The position numbers and the translations under genes were made by a program. The notes beneath the pieces were generated by a model that was not told where the DNA came from, made no database searches, and was given only the letters and a program-made list of their open reading frames with translations. Below are positions 17,620 through 27,087 of a stretch of 64,000 nucleotides of DNA, one piece after another; within the stretch, counting starts at the first letter, position 1, and each line of letters begins with the position of its first letter. This DNA comes from Mangrovimonas sp. YM274 (lineage in GTDB: Bacteria; Bacteroidota; Bacteroidia; Flavobacteriales; Flavobacteriaceae), in assembly GCF_030908385.1 (NCBI RefSeq), contig NZ_CP133091.1:3759914-3823913 (forward strand), in the 5' to 3' direction.

Positions 17620-18657
17620 CTACAGGTTTTCGTTGAACAAATTCAACTTTTTCAACCAAGCAGTCTTGCGTTCCAACAAGAAAATATCAATGAACAAAAA
17701 GAAAATCCCAAAGCCCAAAAACCATTGGAACTGATCCTTGAAATCGGCAAATTCCTTGGCTTCAAACTCTGTTTTATCCATCTTGTTCAAAATCTCTCTA
17801 ATGGTTTCAACAACCGTAGCTGTATTGCTCCCGTTAATATATTCTCCGTTGGCTTCCTCTGCAATACTCTTTAAAGTTTCCTCTTGCAATTTGGTAATAA
17901 CCGTTTCACCCTTGCTATCCTTTTTATAGTTAAGGACTACCCCATTTTTCTTAATGGGAATAGGACCTCCTTTGGTATCTCCCACTCCAATAGTAAAAAT
18001 GCGAATACCTTCTTTGTTTGCTTCTTCTGCAACACTTGTGGACATTTCGCTGTGATCTTCCCCGTCTGAAATGATGACCAATACCCTATTGGTTTGTTCT
18101 TCATCATCAAAATAGGTTTTGGCCAATTCAATGGCTTCATCAATGGCCGTTCCCTGGGAGGACAACATGTCCGTATTCATATTTTGAAGGAACATTTTGG
18201 CCGAAGCATAGTCTGTGGTAATTGGCAATTGCGGAAAGGCTTTCCCTGCATAAGCAATAATCCCTACACGGTCGCTGGCTAAATTATTGATAATTTGTGT
18301 TACCAACTGCTTAGCTTTTTCCAAACGGTTAGGCGCAATATCCTCGGCCAACATACTTTTGGACACATCTACCGCAAACACCACATCAACCCCTTCTCGT
18401 TTTACAGTTTCCAGCTTGGTCCCTATTTTAGGATTTACCAAGGCCAAGGCCAAACAAGCAAAGGCTAAACACAATACCACAATTTTCAGTATGGATTTAA
18501 ATAGGGACTGATTGGGACTCAAGCGCTGCAACAATTCCTTATTGGCAAACTTCTTTTGGGCTCTGTATTTCCAAACCTGGAGCATCAAAAAGAGCAGGAT
18601 AATTATTGGAATGACCAACAATCCCCAGAACCATACTTTTTCATCTAATTGATACAT
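17620..18657 (-). CDS. batB: BatB: von Willebrand factor A membrane protein
   Basis: 345 residues with two N-terminal helices and one C-terminal helix around a vWA domain (about 85-300). The MIDAS metal site is intact: DVSKS, the later T of GTA, and the D of ISDGEDH. It binds a divalent ion and probably partners with BatA through the vWA domain. It lies 50 bp after batA. Length and topology are standard for BatB. Confidence 0.92.
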   Translation of the reverse strand: MYQLDEKVWFWGLLVIPIIILLFLMLQVWKYRAQKKFANKELLQRLSPNQSLFKSILKIVVLCLAFACLALALVNPKIGTKLETVKREGVDVVFAVDVSKSMLAEDIAPNRLEKAKQLVTQIINNLASDRVGIIAYAGKAFPQLPITTDYASAKMFLQNMNTDMLSSQGTAIDEAIELAKTYFDDEEQTNRVLVIISDGEDHSEMSTSVAEEANKEGIRIFTIGVGDTKGGPIPIKKNGVVLNYKKDSKGETVITKLQEETLKSIAEEANGEYINGSNTATVVETIREILNKMDKTEFEAKEFADFKDQFQWFLGFGIFFLFIDIFLLERKTAWLKKLNLFNENL

Positions 18658-18707
18658 ATTCTATTGTTATTGACAATCAGCATTAGGATTGTCCATTTTA
18701 AATCTTA

Positions 18708-19712
18708 TTATACAAAACTTCTAAACACGGTAGACCGCAACAATACTTCCACGAGTAGCAATATACTAGCCAATAGCACCAATGGACGAAATTTCTCTTC
18801 ATAATTATAGAATTTGAATTCCTCAATTTCCGTCTTCTCCAGTTTATTGATTTCTGCGTAAATTTCTTCCAACTTTTTATTGTTGGTTGCTCTAAAGTAC
18901 TTTCCTCCTGTGACCTCCGCGATTTCCTTGAGCAGAGCTTCGTCTATTTCTACCTGCACGCGGCCATATTGGAACTTTCCATTCGGCATAATGGCAATTG
19001 GTGATAAGGCCATTCCGTTTGTTCCCAAACCAATGGTATACACTTTAATACCGTATTCCAATGCCAGTTCACTTGCAATCTTAGGATCGATAAACCCTGA
19101 ATTGTTAACCCCATCGGTTAACAAAATGATGATTTTACTTTTAGCTTTACTGTCTTTTAACCGGTTTACAGAAGTCGCCAATCCCATACCAATAGCCGTA
19201 CCACCTTCAATGATGGTGTTGTATTTTATATCGTCCAAAGAGCGCAATACAATGGCCTTATCACTGGTGATTGGTGTTTTTGTGTAGCTTTCTCCAGCAT
19301 ACTCTACCAAACCAATTCTATCGTTGGGACGCCCCTTAATAAACTCTGCCGCCACATCCTTTAGGGCCTCCAAACGGTTAGGCTGCAAATCTTTTGCCAA
19401 CATACTGGCCGAGACATCTATGGCCATAACAATGTCAATCCCTCTCGTGGTTTTGGTTTTAGTAGAAACATCCACAGTTCTAGGTCTGGCTAGAGCTGTA
19501 ATAAGTAATCCCAAAGCCAAAAGCCTTAAAACAAATAATAAATGCTTCAATGTTGGCAACCAAGTATTGGTTAGTTTAAAACCTTTTAAGCTGGAAATCT
19601 TCAGCTCTGCCGTTTGTTTTTTATGCTTCAACACATACCACAACAATGCCAAGGGCAATACCAGCAATAACCAAAAAAATTCTTTATTTAAAAACTCTAT
19701 ACCTTCAAGCAT
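18708..19712 (-). CDS. batA: BatA: von Willebrand factor A membrane protein
   Basis: 334 residues, two N-terminal membrane helices, a vWA domain (about 85-290) and a C-terminal helix. MIDAS residues are present as DVSAS, GTA and LTDGVNN. It is a paralogue of the adjacent BatB. It starts 12 bp after the 570-residue protein gene. Confidence 0.92.
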   Translation of the reverse strand: MLEGIEFLNKEFFWLLLVLPLALLWYVLKHKKQTAELKISSLKGFKLTNTWLPTLKHLLFVLRLLALGLLITALARPRTVDVSTKTKTTRGIDIVMAIDVSASMLAKDLQPNRLEALKDVAAEFIKGRPNDRIGLVEYAGESYTKTPITSDKAIVLRSLDDIKYNTIIEGGTAIGMGLATSVNRLKDSKAKSKIIILLTDGVNNSGFIDPKIASELALEYGIKVYTIGLGTNGMALSPIAIMPNGKFQYGRVQVEIDEALLKEIAEVTGGKYFRATNNKKLEEIYAEINKLEKTEIEEFKFYNYEEKFRPLVLLASILLLVEVLLRSTVFRSFV

Positions 19713-19724
19713 ATAGCATGTTAT

Positions 19725-21437
19725 TTATTTCTCTTGTTCAGCTTCCTGTTCATTTTTCACCAATTCCACCGAATTGATGATACGATCTATCATTTCATCA
19801 GCATACACGTCATTATCTGGCCAGGTAACCATTACCTGCTGTAACACATTTTCTGCCGTAAACTGTAAAATGGTATATTTTGCAGGCACCAATGTCTCGG
19901 TATTCAGCAATGGAATATTTAAACTACCATAGGTTTTTAAACCTTCAGCTGCATTGGGTGTGATAAACTGCTCTCTTTTCACCAGAATATCCTTAGCGCC
20001 TTTTTGCTCCATGCCTGCAATAGCCATTTCAGAAGCTTGGGCTAAATCAATCTTCGGAGCCTTTTGATCGGTTCCTTGAGCTTGAGCTTGCCCTCCTTGT
20101 GTTGGCTGCTGCACCACAGTAGTGCTAACTGTTACGCTGAACATATCCAATAGAGTCCCATAACTAAATGCAGTAACCTTTACAGAAGCTTGGGCTTCTT
20201 CCGGAAGTGGTACTTCAACACGTTTCAATACTCTAGGAGTCGAAATACTTATTGGCGGCACACCATAATCACTACGCACCCATTCACCTTCCAACAATTC
20301 TTTACTTTCATGACCAATAACCGTATCCTTAACATAGGCGAAACCATATTTAATTCCGAAGCCAATAAAGGTTGCCATAATCAAAAAGAAGGCAACCACA
20401 ACTGTAATGATCACTTTTTTGCGCTTCTTTTTGCGTTCCTGTTCTTCCTTGTATTGCTGGTCTAGTAATTTTTCTTCTTCTGTAGGTTCTGGCAAGGATT
20501 CCTTCACGTGATCGATCTCCAAATCAATCGTATTTCTATCCATTTCGGCCAAGGCCACATCTGGAGCAGATTTGGCAAATTTTACCAAATCGGCACGCTT
20601 CAAGATGCTTTCCAAGTTTTGGATGTCTTCTTTGCTTATGGAAATTTGGTTGCCTTCCCTAAGCAAATACAAGCGTTCGATAAGCTCGTCCGTAGTACTT
20701 TCCAAAGCACGGTCATAGACCTTTTCATCCAAATACCTTCTTATGATGAAGGTCAATTCAGAATAGTATTCTTTCAATTCTGCTTTTTGCAGGTAGTCGC
20801 TTTCATCCAAGTTTTTCAAAGCCATTTTTGCACGATCGTAGGGCGGCAACAACGCTATTTTTTCTTCTTCGGTCAATGGCTTTTTTCGCCATAAAAACCA
20901 ATATAGTAAACCGCCTACCAAAGCAAATATGCCCAAAACAGCCAAGAGGATTTTCCACCAATCACTAGATGGTTCCTTGACTTCCATAAAGGGTTTGATG
21001 TCGTACAAACCTTGTTTAGTGGTGTCCACCACTACTGTATTCACCTCAACTCTTAAAGAATCGGTAAAAAAGGTTTTGTCGCCAATAAGGATTTTCTGTT
21101 TTGGAATGATATAGTTCCCAGAATCAAACTGGGTCAAACCATATTTCTTGATTAGGTTGAATTTGGCCCCCTGCTTTGTAGTGTCTATTTCATAAGATTG
21201 AATGACTTCCAAAGGCGAAAAGGTTTGCCCTTCGGGGAAGACAACCAAATCTGTTGAATCCGCTTCCACGGCAATTTTGTAGGTAATCTGTTCTCCAATT
21301 TTAATTTTGGTAGAATCTACGGTAGAACTTACTTGACCATATGAAACCTTTGTAAAACCGAATACCAAAAACAAAACACCCAAAACTTGTAGTTGTTTTT
21401 TGAGGTTCAATTTTATAATTCCGAGGCTGTTTTTCAT
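19725..21437 (-). CDS. Bat-operon two-helix membrane protein, BatD-like N-terminal region
   Basis: 570 residues: signal peptide, a beta-rich extracytoplasmic region (about 35-150), a membrane helix near 160-180, a cytoplasmic helical domain (about 190-330), a second helix near 345-365 and a C-terminal extracytoplasmic region. The first 330 residues resemble the unnamed protein commonly found between DUF58 and BatA in Flavobacteriia. The C-terminal region (about 380-560) looks like an added periplasmic domain. It lies 15 bp after the DUF58 gene and 12 bp before batA. Confidence 0.75.
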   Translation of the reverse strand: MKNSLGIIKLNLKKQLQVLGVLFLVFGFTKVSYGQVSSTVDSTKIKIGEQITYKIAVEADSTDLVVFPEGQTFSPLEVIQSYEIDTTKQGAKFNLIKKYGLTQFDSGNYIIPKQKILIGDKTFFTDSLRVEVNTVVVDTTKQGLYDIKPFMEVKEPSSDWWKILLAVLGIFALVGGLLYWFLWRKKPLTEEEKIALLPPYDRAKMALKNLDESDYLQKAELKEYYSELTFIIRRYLDEKVYDRALESTTDELIERLYLLREGNQISISKEDIQNLESILKRADLVKFAKSAPDVALAEMDRNTIDLEIDHVKESLPEPTEEEKLLDQQYKEEQERKKKRKKVIITVVVAFFLIMATFIGFGIKYGFAYVKDTVIGHESKELLEGEWVRSDYGVPPISISTPRVLKRVEVPLPEEAQASVKVTAFSYGTLLDMFSVTVSTTVVQQPTQGGQAQAQGTDQKAPKIDLAQASEMAIAGMEQKGAKDILVKREQFITPNAAEGLKTYGSLNIPLLNTETLVPAKYTILQFTAENVLQQVMVTWPDNDVYADEMIDRIINSVELVKNEQEAEQEK

Positions 21438-21452
21438 AGGTTATTATCTTTT

Positions 21453-22319
21453 TTAAGCGCGTCTTTTAAAATATCCCAACAATTTTTTCACATAGCTTTC
21501 ATCTACGCGGCAGTCAATAGTTCCTGCTCCAGATTTTGTAAAACTGTCCCTAAAGTAATCTACCTTGTCATGATAAAATTTAGAGTAGTTCCGGCGTACG
21601 GTTTTGGATTGTGTGTTGACCAACATAAGTTCGCCCGTTTCCTCATCCTGCATTTGCACCATCCCAATATTTGGGATTTCCTCTTCGCGTTGATCATACA
21701 CCCTAATTCCAGTAACATCGTGCTTACCACATACTATTTTTAGGGTCTGTTTATAATCGTCTGCAATAAAATCGGAAAGCATGAATACAATGGCCTTTTT
21801 CTTCATGACGTTGGTCAAGAACTTTAAGGCTTCCACCACATTGGTTTGTCTACTTTTAGGTTGAAATTCGATAAGCTCACGAATGATGCGCAGTACATGC
21901 GATCTTCCTTTTTTAGGTGGAATGAAAAGCTCTATTTCATCAGAAAACAAAATCAAGCCAATCTTATCATTATTCTGTGTGGCCGAAAAAGCCAAAGTAG
22001 CGGCAATTTCGGTAACCACTTCGTTTTTGAATTGCTGTTCTGTACCAAACAACTCAGAACCCGACACATCTACCATCAACATCATGGTCAGCTCGCGTTC
22101 TTCCTCAAATACTTTTACATACGGTTCGTTGTAACGTGCAGTAACATTCCAGTCAATATTCCGTACATCATCCCCAAATTGATACTGCCTAACTTCACTA
22201 AAAGTCATACCGCGTCCCTTGAAGGTAGAATGGTATTCTCCCCCAAAAATATGATCGGACAAACGCCTTGTCTTAATCTCTATTTTTCGAACTTTCTTTA
22301 ATAACTCTTTAGTATCCAT
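21453..22319 (-). CDS. DUF58 domain protein of the MoxR-Bat operon
   Basis: 288 residues without membrane segments. It has the DUF58 signature (VRQYQFGDDVRNIDWNVTAR) near residues 45-65 and a vWA-like fold with DVSGS. DUF58 proteins are the usual partners of MoxR AAA+ ATPases, encoded directly upstream here (97-bp gap). The role is probably as an adaptor between the ATPase and the vWA membrane proteins. Confidence 0.92.
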   Translation of the reverse strand: MDTKELLKKVRKIEIKTRRLSDHIFGGEYHSTFKGRGMTFSEVRQYQFGDDVRNIDWNVTARYNEPYVKVFEEERELTMMLMVDVSGSELFGTEQQFKNEVVTEIAATLAFSATQNNDKIGLILFSDEIELFIPPKKGRSHVLRIIRELIEFQPKSRQTNVVEALKFLTNVMKKKAIVFMLSDFIADDYKQTLKIVCGKHDVTGIRVYDQREEEIPNIGMVQMQDEETGELMLVNTQSKTVRRNYSKFYHDKVDYFRDSFTKSGAGTIDCRVDESYVKKLLGYFKRRA

Positions 22320-22416
22320 ATTGGCCTACAGTATTTAGCAATCAGCAAATAAAATATTGGTCACAGTTTGGCTAAGGCCTTGCTGCGAAACAAAATCTAT
22401 CTCACAAAGACACCGA

Positions 22417-23418
22417 TTAAGGCACTTCAATTTCGTTTACAATTTTATTGATGATATCTACGGAAGTAATATTTTCTGCTTCGGCTTCGTAAGTAATTCC
22501 AATTCTGTGGCGCAATACATCATAAACCACCGCACGCACATCTTCAGGAATCACATAGCCACGGCGTTTGATAAATGCGTAACACTTGGCGGCAGTGGCA
22601 AGGTTGATACTTCCACGAGGAGAAGCTCCAAAGGAAATCAACGGTTTCAAATCGGCCAATCTATATTTCTCTGGATAACGGGTCGCAAAAATGATGTCGA
22701 GGATGTACTTCTCAATCTTTTCATCCATATACACCTCACGAACCGCTTTTTGGGCACTCAAAATCTGTTCGATGGACACCACAGGATTCACTTTTTCAAA
22801 AGCACCTTTTAGGTTCGCACGAACAATCAATTGCTCTTCTTCCAACTTAGGATAATCGATCACCGTTTTCAACATGAAACGGTCTACCTGAGCTTCTGGC
22901 AACGGATACGTCCCTTCCTGCTCTACTGGGTTTTGGGTTGCCATTACCAAGAAGGGCTTGTCCAACACAAAGGTCTCATCACCAATGGTCACCTGCTTTT
23001 CTTGCATGGCTTCCAACAAAGCCGACTGTACTTTGGCAGGCGCCCTGTTGATCTCATCCGCCAACACGAAATTGGCAAAAATTGGTCCTTTTTTGATGGA
23101 GAAATCATTCTCCTTGATGTTATAAATAAGGGTTCCCACTACATCGGCAGGCAAAAGGTCTGGAGTAAACTGAATTCTACTAAACGTACCATGTACCGCT
23201 TTCGAAAGCGTGTTAATAGCAAGCGTTTTTGCCAATCCGGGCACTCCTTCCAATAAAATGTGTCCCTGTCCCAACAAGCCTATAAGCAATCGCTCCACCA
23301 TATGTTTCTGGCCCACAATTACTTTATTCATTTCTAGGGTAAGTAAATCAACAAAAGCACTCTCTTTTTCAATTTTCTCATTGATGGTCTTAATATCAAT
23401 TGTACCTGTTTGTTCCAT
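22417..23418 (-). CDS. MoxR family AAA+ ATPase
   Basis: 333 residues, cytosolic. Walker A G58-T65 (GVPGLAKT), Walker B ending D121-E122 (LADEINRAP), and the NPVEQEGTYPLPEAQVDRF sensor region typical of MoxR. It is the first gene of the leftward Bat operon and probably acts as a chaperone-like remodeller of the vWA proteins. The start ATG is 90 bp inside the T-tract of the upstream terminator; no exact consensus promoter was found there. Confidence 0.95.
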   Translation of the reverse strand: MEQTGTIDIKTINEKIEKESAFVDLLTLEMNKVIVGQKHMVERLLIGLLGQGHILLEGVPGLAKTLAINTLSKAVHGTFSRIQFTPDLLPADVVGTLIYNIKENDFSIKKGPIFANFVLADEINRAPAKVQSALLEAMQEKQVTIGDETFVLDKPFLVMATQNPVEQEGTYPLPEAQVDRFMLKTVIDYPKLEEEQLIVRANLKGAFEKVNPVVSIEQILSAQKAVREVYMDEKIEKYILDIIFATRYPEKYRLADLKPLISFGASPRGSINLATAAKCYAFIKRRGYVIPEDVRAVVYDVLRHRIGITYEAEAENITSVDIINKIVNEIEVP

Positions 23419-23508
23419 TCTATTTATTTTTAAAACTCGAATATAGTATCCTTAATTGAGGCTTGCAAATTGTTGAAATTTTTCCTGCCAAACTGTTAAT
23501 TGTAGGTT

Positions 23509-23544
23509 AAAAAACAAAGAGCAGCACGGAATGTGCTGCTCTTT
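23509..23544 (-). terminator. Intrinsic terminator of the DUF4382 gene
   Basis: Stem AAAGAGCAGCAC (23516-23527) with GTGCTGCTCTTT (23533-23544), loop GGAAT. On the minus strand it is followed by a T-rich run (complement of 23509-23514). Confidence 0.85.
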
Positions 23545-23572
23545 AACAATTTTTTATTAGGCTACTAACATT

Positions 23573-24634
23573 TTATAACATTATGTCTCCCATATTGGTT
23601 GTTTCTCCTGAAATCACTTCGACCTCTACAAATTCTGAAGCTTCTAAACTAGAACCTTCTTCCGGAGCAACATAAACCGTATAGACGCCCGCAGGAATCT
23701 CTTCCAACAAAAAGACACCAAGCTCATTGGTTGTAGCTGAAACCATCTCTCCTTCAACCATCACAGAAGCAGTTGACAGAAGACCTTCATTAAGAACTGT
23801 TCCCGTGATCGCTCCAGGCATTAATGGTAAGTTAACAACACCAATATCTGTATATTGTCCATTTACAACCTCCACTCCTTCAACAATAGTATAGGTATAC
23901 CCTGATCCTTCCGCAGGTGTTATGGTTACATCGTATGTCCCCTCAGGAATGCCGTTCAAATTAAAAATACCTTCTTCATTTGTGTAGGCAGAAATAATAT
24001 TCCCATCCACTTCAACAGACGCCACTGCCTGTATATTGGAAGGGGATACCATACCTTCAATTATACCAGAAGCATACTCTGCACTAGCATAAATAACAGG
24101 CTTTAAATTAATATTTCCAGAATTTCCTGCGATGACGATAGATTCATCAACCGTAAAATCCAATAAGAATTCATAGGTAAAATTAGGATCTAAGGTTTCG
24201 TTTACCTTAATTTTCAATCCAGACTGTTGTGCACTTGGTGTTTGCAACTCATGTGTTTCACCGTCTATCACAACAGAATTGTCTTCTCCCAACACCAATC
24301 TAATTTGATTGAGCATGCCGGAAGGCACTTCAAAATTATCAACCAATAATACACTTATGCCGCCTGTGAGCTCCAAAAGGTCATAAACACCGGCATTGAT
24401 AGGTCCTAAACTTTGCCATCCACTATCACTCTCACTGTCATCATTAACCTTAACCATAACGTCTTGCACGTCGATAAAAACGTTATCAAAATCTCCTGGT
24501 TCATCCGATAATCTAACAGAAATAAAAGAAGTTCCCTCTACCGTACTTCCCGAAGAGGAATCACTACTACAGTTTGAAAGGGTAAAAAATATTATAGCGC
24601 TAAATAATAAAAAGGATGTTTTTAAAATCTTCAT
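23573..24634 (-). CDS. DUF4382 lipoprotein with two carboxypeptidase-regulatory-like domains
   Basis: 353 residues from the ATG at 24632-24634; an in-frame ATG 15 codons upstream would spoil the signal peptide. The lipobox (TLSNC) puts it on a membrane surface. A DUF4382 domain (about 35-185) is followed by two similar beta-sandwich domains (about 187-268 and 270-353), each starting G-x-I-x-G-x-V. They resemble carboxypeptidase regulatory / CnaB-like folds. Function unknown, probably an envelope or surface binding protein. It is monocistronic, with its own terminator and a candidate promoter at 24734-24760. Confidence 0.82.
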   Translation of the reverse strand: MKILKTSFLLFSAIIFFTLSNCSSDSSSGSTVEGTSFISVRLSDEPGDFDNVFIDVQDVMVKVNDDSESDSGWQSLGPINAGVYDLLELTGGISVLLVDNFEVPSGMLNQIRLVLGEDNSVVIDGETHELQTPSAQQSGLKIKVNETLDPNFTYEFLLDFTVDESIVIAGNSGNINLKPVIYASAEYASGIIEGMVSPSNIQAVASVEVDGNIISAYTNEEGIFNLNGIPEGTYDVTITPAEGSGYTYTIVEGVEVVNGQYTDIGVVNLPLMPGAITGTVLNEGLLSTASVMVEGEMVSATTNELGVFLLEEIPAGVYTVYVAPEEGSSLEASEFVEVEVISGETTNMGDIML

Positions 24635-24945
24635 AAATAATTTGGGGTTTTGTCTATATATACGCAGCATATCCTTCATTTAGATTATTCAACTCAAAAA
24701 TCCGACCATACATTTCTAAAAAACAATCGATTACAAAAATATTTTAACATAAACAGTCAAAACTTCACAAATAAGCTTTCTTCAGCTTACTTTATTCCTT
24801 TACATTTCTGTAACTTTAGTTTGTTTTTAAAGACCTGTACCGCCAAAAAAGTTTGCAAATTTATGCCATTTCTCAATTTAGGAAAGGCATTTTTGCAATA
24901 ATCTAAAATCATAAACGCTAAAATTACCTAATTAATATAAAATCA
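24635..24945. other. 311-bp divergent intergenic region
   Basis: No coding frame with good features. It holds the candidate promoter of the leftward DUF4382 gene (24734-24760) and must hold the promoter of the rightward SDR gene, for which no exact TAnnTTTG box was seen. A lone minus-strand -7 box (complement of 24856-24863) has no -33 partner. Confidence 0.6.
24734..24760 (-). promoter_or_regulatory. Candidate promoter for the DUF4382 lipoprotein
   Basis: Minus-strand TTG (24760-24758) and TATTTTTG (24741-24734) are 16 bp apart, one base short of the usual spacing. The leader to the 24634 start would be about 100 nt. Confidence 0.4.
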
Positions 24946-25698
24946 ATGAAAAAAACTGCTTTAATCACCGGAGCAACCAGCGGAATTGGACGCGCCACCG
25001 CCCATATTTTTGCCAAAAACGGCATTCAATTGGTATTATGCGGCAGACGACAAGAACGTTTGGACACTATTGAAGAAGCCCTTAAGAAAGAGACCAACGT
25101 GATTACTTTAAACTTCGACGTGAGAGATAAAGAAGCCACTTTAAATGCCATTGCTTCCTTGCCAGAAGATTTCAAAAATATCGATATTTTAATCAATAAT
25201 GCAGGCAACGCCCATGGACTGGACCCTATACAAACTGGCTCTTTAGACGATTGGGATGCTATGATGGACATTAATGTAAAAGGACTGTTATATGTGAGCA
25301 AAGCGGTAATCCCTGGAATGACAGAACGCAAATCTGGTCATATTATCAACATCGGCTCTTCTGCGGGAAAAGAAGTATACCCCAAAGGAAATGTTTACTG
25401 CGGAAGCAAACATGCCGTATTGGCTATAACGGAAGGAATGCGCATTGACCTCAACCAATTTGGCATTAAGGTAAGTGCCGTGAATCCAGGGATGGTAGAA
25501 ACCGAATTCTCTCAAGTGCGTTTTAAAGGAGACCCTGTAGCGGATACCGTTTACAAAGGATTCGAGGCCCTTCAGGCAGAAGACATTGCCGAGATTATTT
25601 ATTTTGTTGTGTCACGCCCGGCACACGTCAATGTTGCAGACTTATTGATATTTCCAACGGCACAGGCCTCCTCAACCATCGTTAAAAAAGAGCTATAA
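24946..25698 (+). CDS. SDR family NAD(P)-dependent oxidoreductase (YdfG-like)
   Basis: 250 residues, classical short-chain dehydrogenase. Cofactor loop TGATSGIG (8-15), NNAG at 84-87, catalytic S138, Y151 and K155. Two arginines at 34-35 favour NADP over NAD. The overall pattern resembles YdfG / serine 3-dehydrogenase enzymes that oxidise 3-hydroxy acids such as serine or malonic semialdehyde relatives; the exact substrate is not readable from sequence. It is followed by the AlbA_2-type gene after 18 bp. Confidence 0.9.
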   Translation: MKKTALITGATSGIGRATAHIFAKNGIQLVLCGRRQERLDTIEEALKKETNVITLNFDVRDKEATLNAIASLPEDFKNIDILINNAGNAHGLDPIQTGSLDDWDAMMDINVKGLLYVSKAVIPGMTERKSGHIINIGSSAGKEVYPKGNVYCGSKHAVLAITEGMRIDLNQFGIKVSAVNPGMVETEFSQVRFKGDPVADTVYKGFEALQAEDIAEIIYFVVSRPAHVNVADLLIFPTAQASSTIVKKEL

Positions 25699-25716
25699 CC
25701 TTTAATAAACAGCTAT

Positions 25717-26850
25717 ATGATCAATAAACGCCTACTCATTAAAAACCTACTCGCACATAACGACGAGAACAGTTTTTATGATAAAAAGCGTAAAATCGAT
25801 ATTAGCCAAAAGGAAGGAAAGGCCAAATTTTTAAAGCACATCTGCGCGCTTTCCAATAGCAACCCCAAAAACAACTCGTATATCGTTATTGGTGTTGATG
25901 ATGAAGACAATAAAATTTGGGGAGTGGATTTCTTTGATGACAGTAAGATTCAAAACCTGATCAACGCCTATTTAACCAACCCACCCATTGTGCAATATGA
26001 GAATATTCCCTTTCCGCATTTGCCAGATAACAAGGTGGTGGGTTTGGTAACCATCAGGCCCATTGGAAAAATTACTTCCCTACGGAAAAACATCTGGAAA
26101 TACTATGGAGGCTCCGTGTTTTTCAGGGAAGGCAGCATGAGCATGCCCAAAGTTTTCGATGTTGAAATCAAAGATGTCAACTCTAAAATTGTAGCAGCCA
26201 TAGAGCACCACTCCCAAAACAATATTGAATACACCCTAGATGGTGTATTTGACTTCATGAACAAGCGCAAGGATTACAATCCGCAGTACAAAGTCTTTAA
26301 AGAATACTTCGTGCTATGCTGGTCAGGAAAGAAAAAAACAGTCAAGGACGAAATCTTCTTTTCGAGGGTAGACATTGAATTGGTCAATGAACAGGTTCGG
26401 ATTTTCTTTTCCAATCTAGACGAGGTTTCCATCAGTTACGACGACAACAGTTTCAAAATCATTGAATATGTTAGATTGGGCCTTCAAAATTCTTATAGAT
26501 ACTACCCGTTGGAAGAAACCCTGATTAGTTTTGAGGACAATGCCAATTACAATATCGATGCTAAACTACTTTTTCAACCTCCTCAATTCGATAAAAAAGT
26601 TTTGCATCATATTTATAACACCAACAACACCTTATTGGCAAAGCTCAAAAAAGGATTGACCTTAACCTCTAACGAGCTTGCCGACTTAAGAAACCTCCCT
26701 GAAACCTATTTAATCTGTTACCTTAACTTGTTTCACAACGCCATAGACAAACTTAACGAAGCGAAACCTTACTTAAGACAATACAGCGAAAGCATCTATG
26801 ATTCCTATAAAGATGCTATGCGAATTTTGAGAAAAGTGAAATACAGCTAA
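25717..26850 (+). CDS. AlbA_2 / Schlafen-type putative DNA- or RNA-binding protein
   Basis: 377 residues, soluble. Residues about 10-140 match the AlbA_2 (divergent AAA-4) domain: an opening with conserved acidic residues, then the NNSYIVIGVDDEDNKIWGVD core. The remaining two thirds have no recognised domain. The family includes putative transcriptional regulators and nucleic-acid binding proteins; function here is unknown. It lies 18 bp after the SDR gene and shares its transcript. Its stop codon is directly followed by a terminator region. Confidence 0.72.
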   Translation: MINKRLLIKNLLAHNDENSFYDKKRKIDISQKEGKAKFLKHICALSNSNPKNNSYIVIGVDDEDNKIWGVDFFDDSKIQNLINAYLTNPPIVQYENIPFPHLPDNKVVGLVTIRPIGKITSLRKNIWKYYGGSVFFREGSMSMPKVFDVEIKDVNSKIVAAIEHHSQNNIEYTLDGVFDFMNKRKDYNPQYKVFKEYFVLCWSGKKKTVKDEIFFSRVDIELVNEQVRIFFSNLDEVSISYDDNSFKIIEYVRLGLQNSYRYYPLEETLISFEDNANYNIDAKLLFQPPQFDKKVLHHIYNTNNTLLAKLKKGLTLTSNELADLRNLPETYLICYLNLFHNAIDKLNEAKPYLRQYSESIYDSYKDAMRILRKVKYS

Positions 26851-26965
26851 ATGGTCGTTTCGACCTTTACCGATTATACATTTTTTAGTACCAACTACAG
26901 AAACACCCCCATTTCCCAGCTTCTTTTTCACGAATTTAGCACAGCTATTAATCAATTAAATACAT

Positions 26966-27015
26966 ACCCTATTTCTCCCGATACAAGTTCGGCATTGAAA
27001 TAGGGTTTTGTTTTT
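26966..27015 (+). terminator. Intrinsic terminator after the AlbA_2-type gene
   Basis: ACCCTATTTC (26966-26975) pairs with GAAATAGGGT (26997-27006); an inner CCGA/TCGG pair extends the hairpin, and a T-rich tail follows. Confidence 0.75.
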
Positions 27016-27033
27016 CAAAAAATTCTAAAAAAT

Positions 27034-27068
27034 AAAAAAGCCGTTTCAAGTTTTGAAACGGCTTTTTT
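27034..27068. terminator. Bidirectional terminator between convergent genes
   Basis: GCCGTTTCAA (27040-27049) pairs with TTGAAACGGC (27053-27062), flanked by six A and six T, so it can serve both directions. It is the natural end of the leftward OmpA / helix-hairpin-helix unit. Confidence 0.85.
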
Positions 27069-27087
27069 ATTTTATTCCGGCTTAGCA

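Noticed and set aside
24635..24679. Upstream start for the DUF4382 lipoprotein
   Set aside because: The extra 15 residues are polar and precede a perfect lipoprotein signal that begins at the 24634 ATG.
26851..27003. 50-codon frame whose ATG directly follows the stop of the AlbA_2-type gene
   Set aside because: Its end overlaps a terminator hairpin and its composition is not protein-like; judged non-coding.
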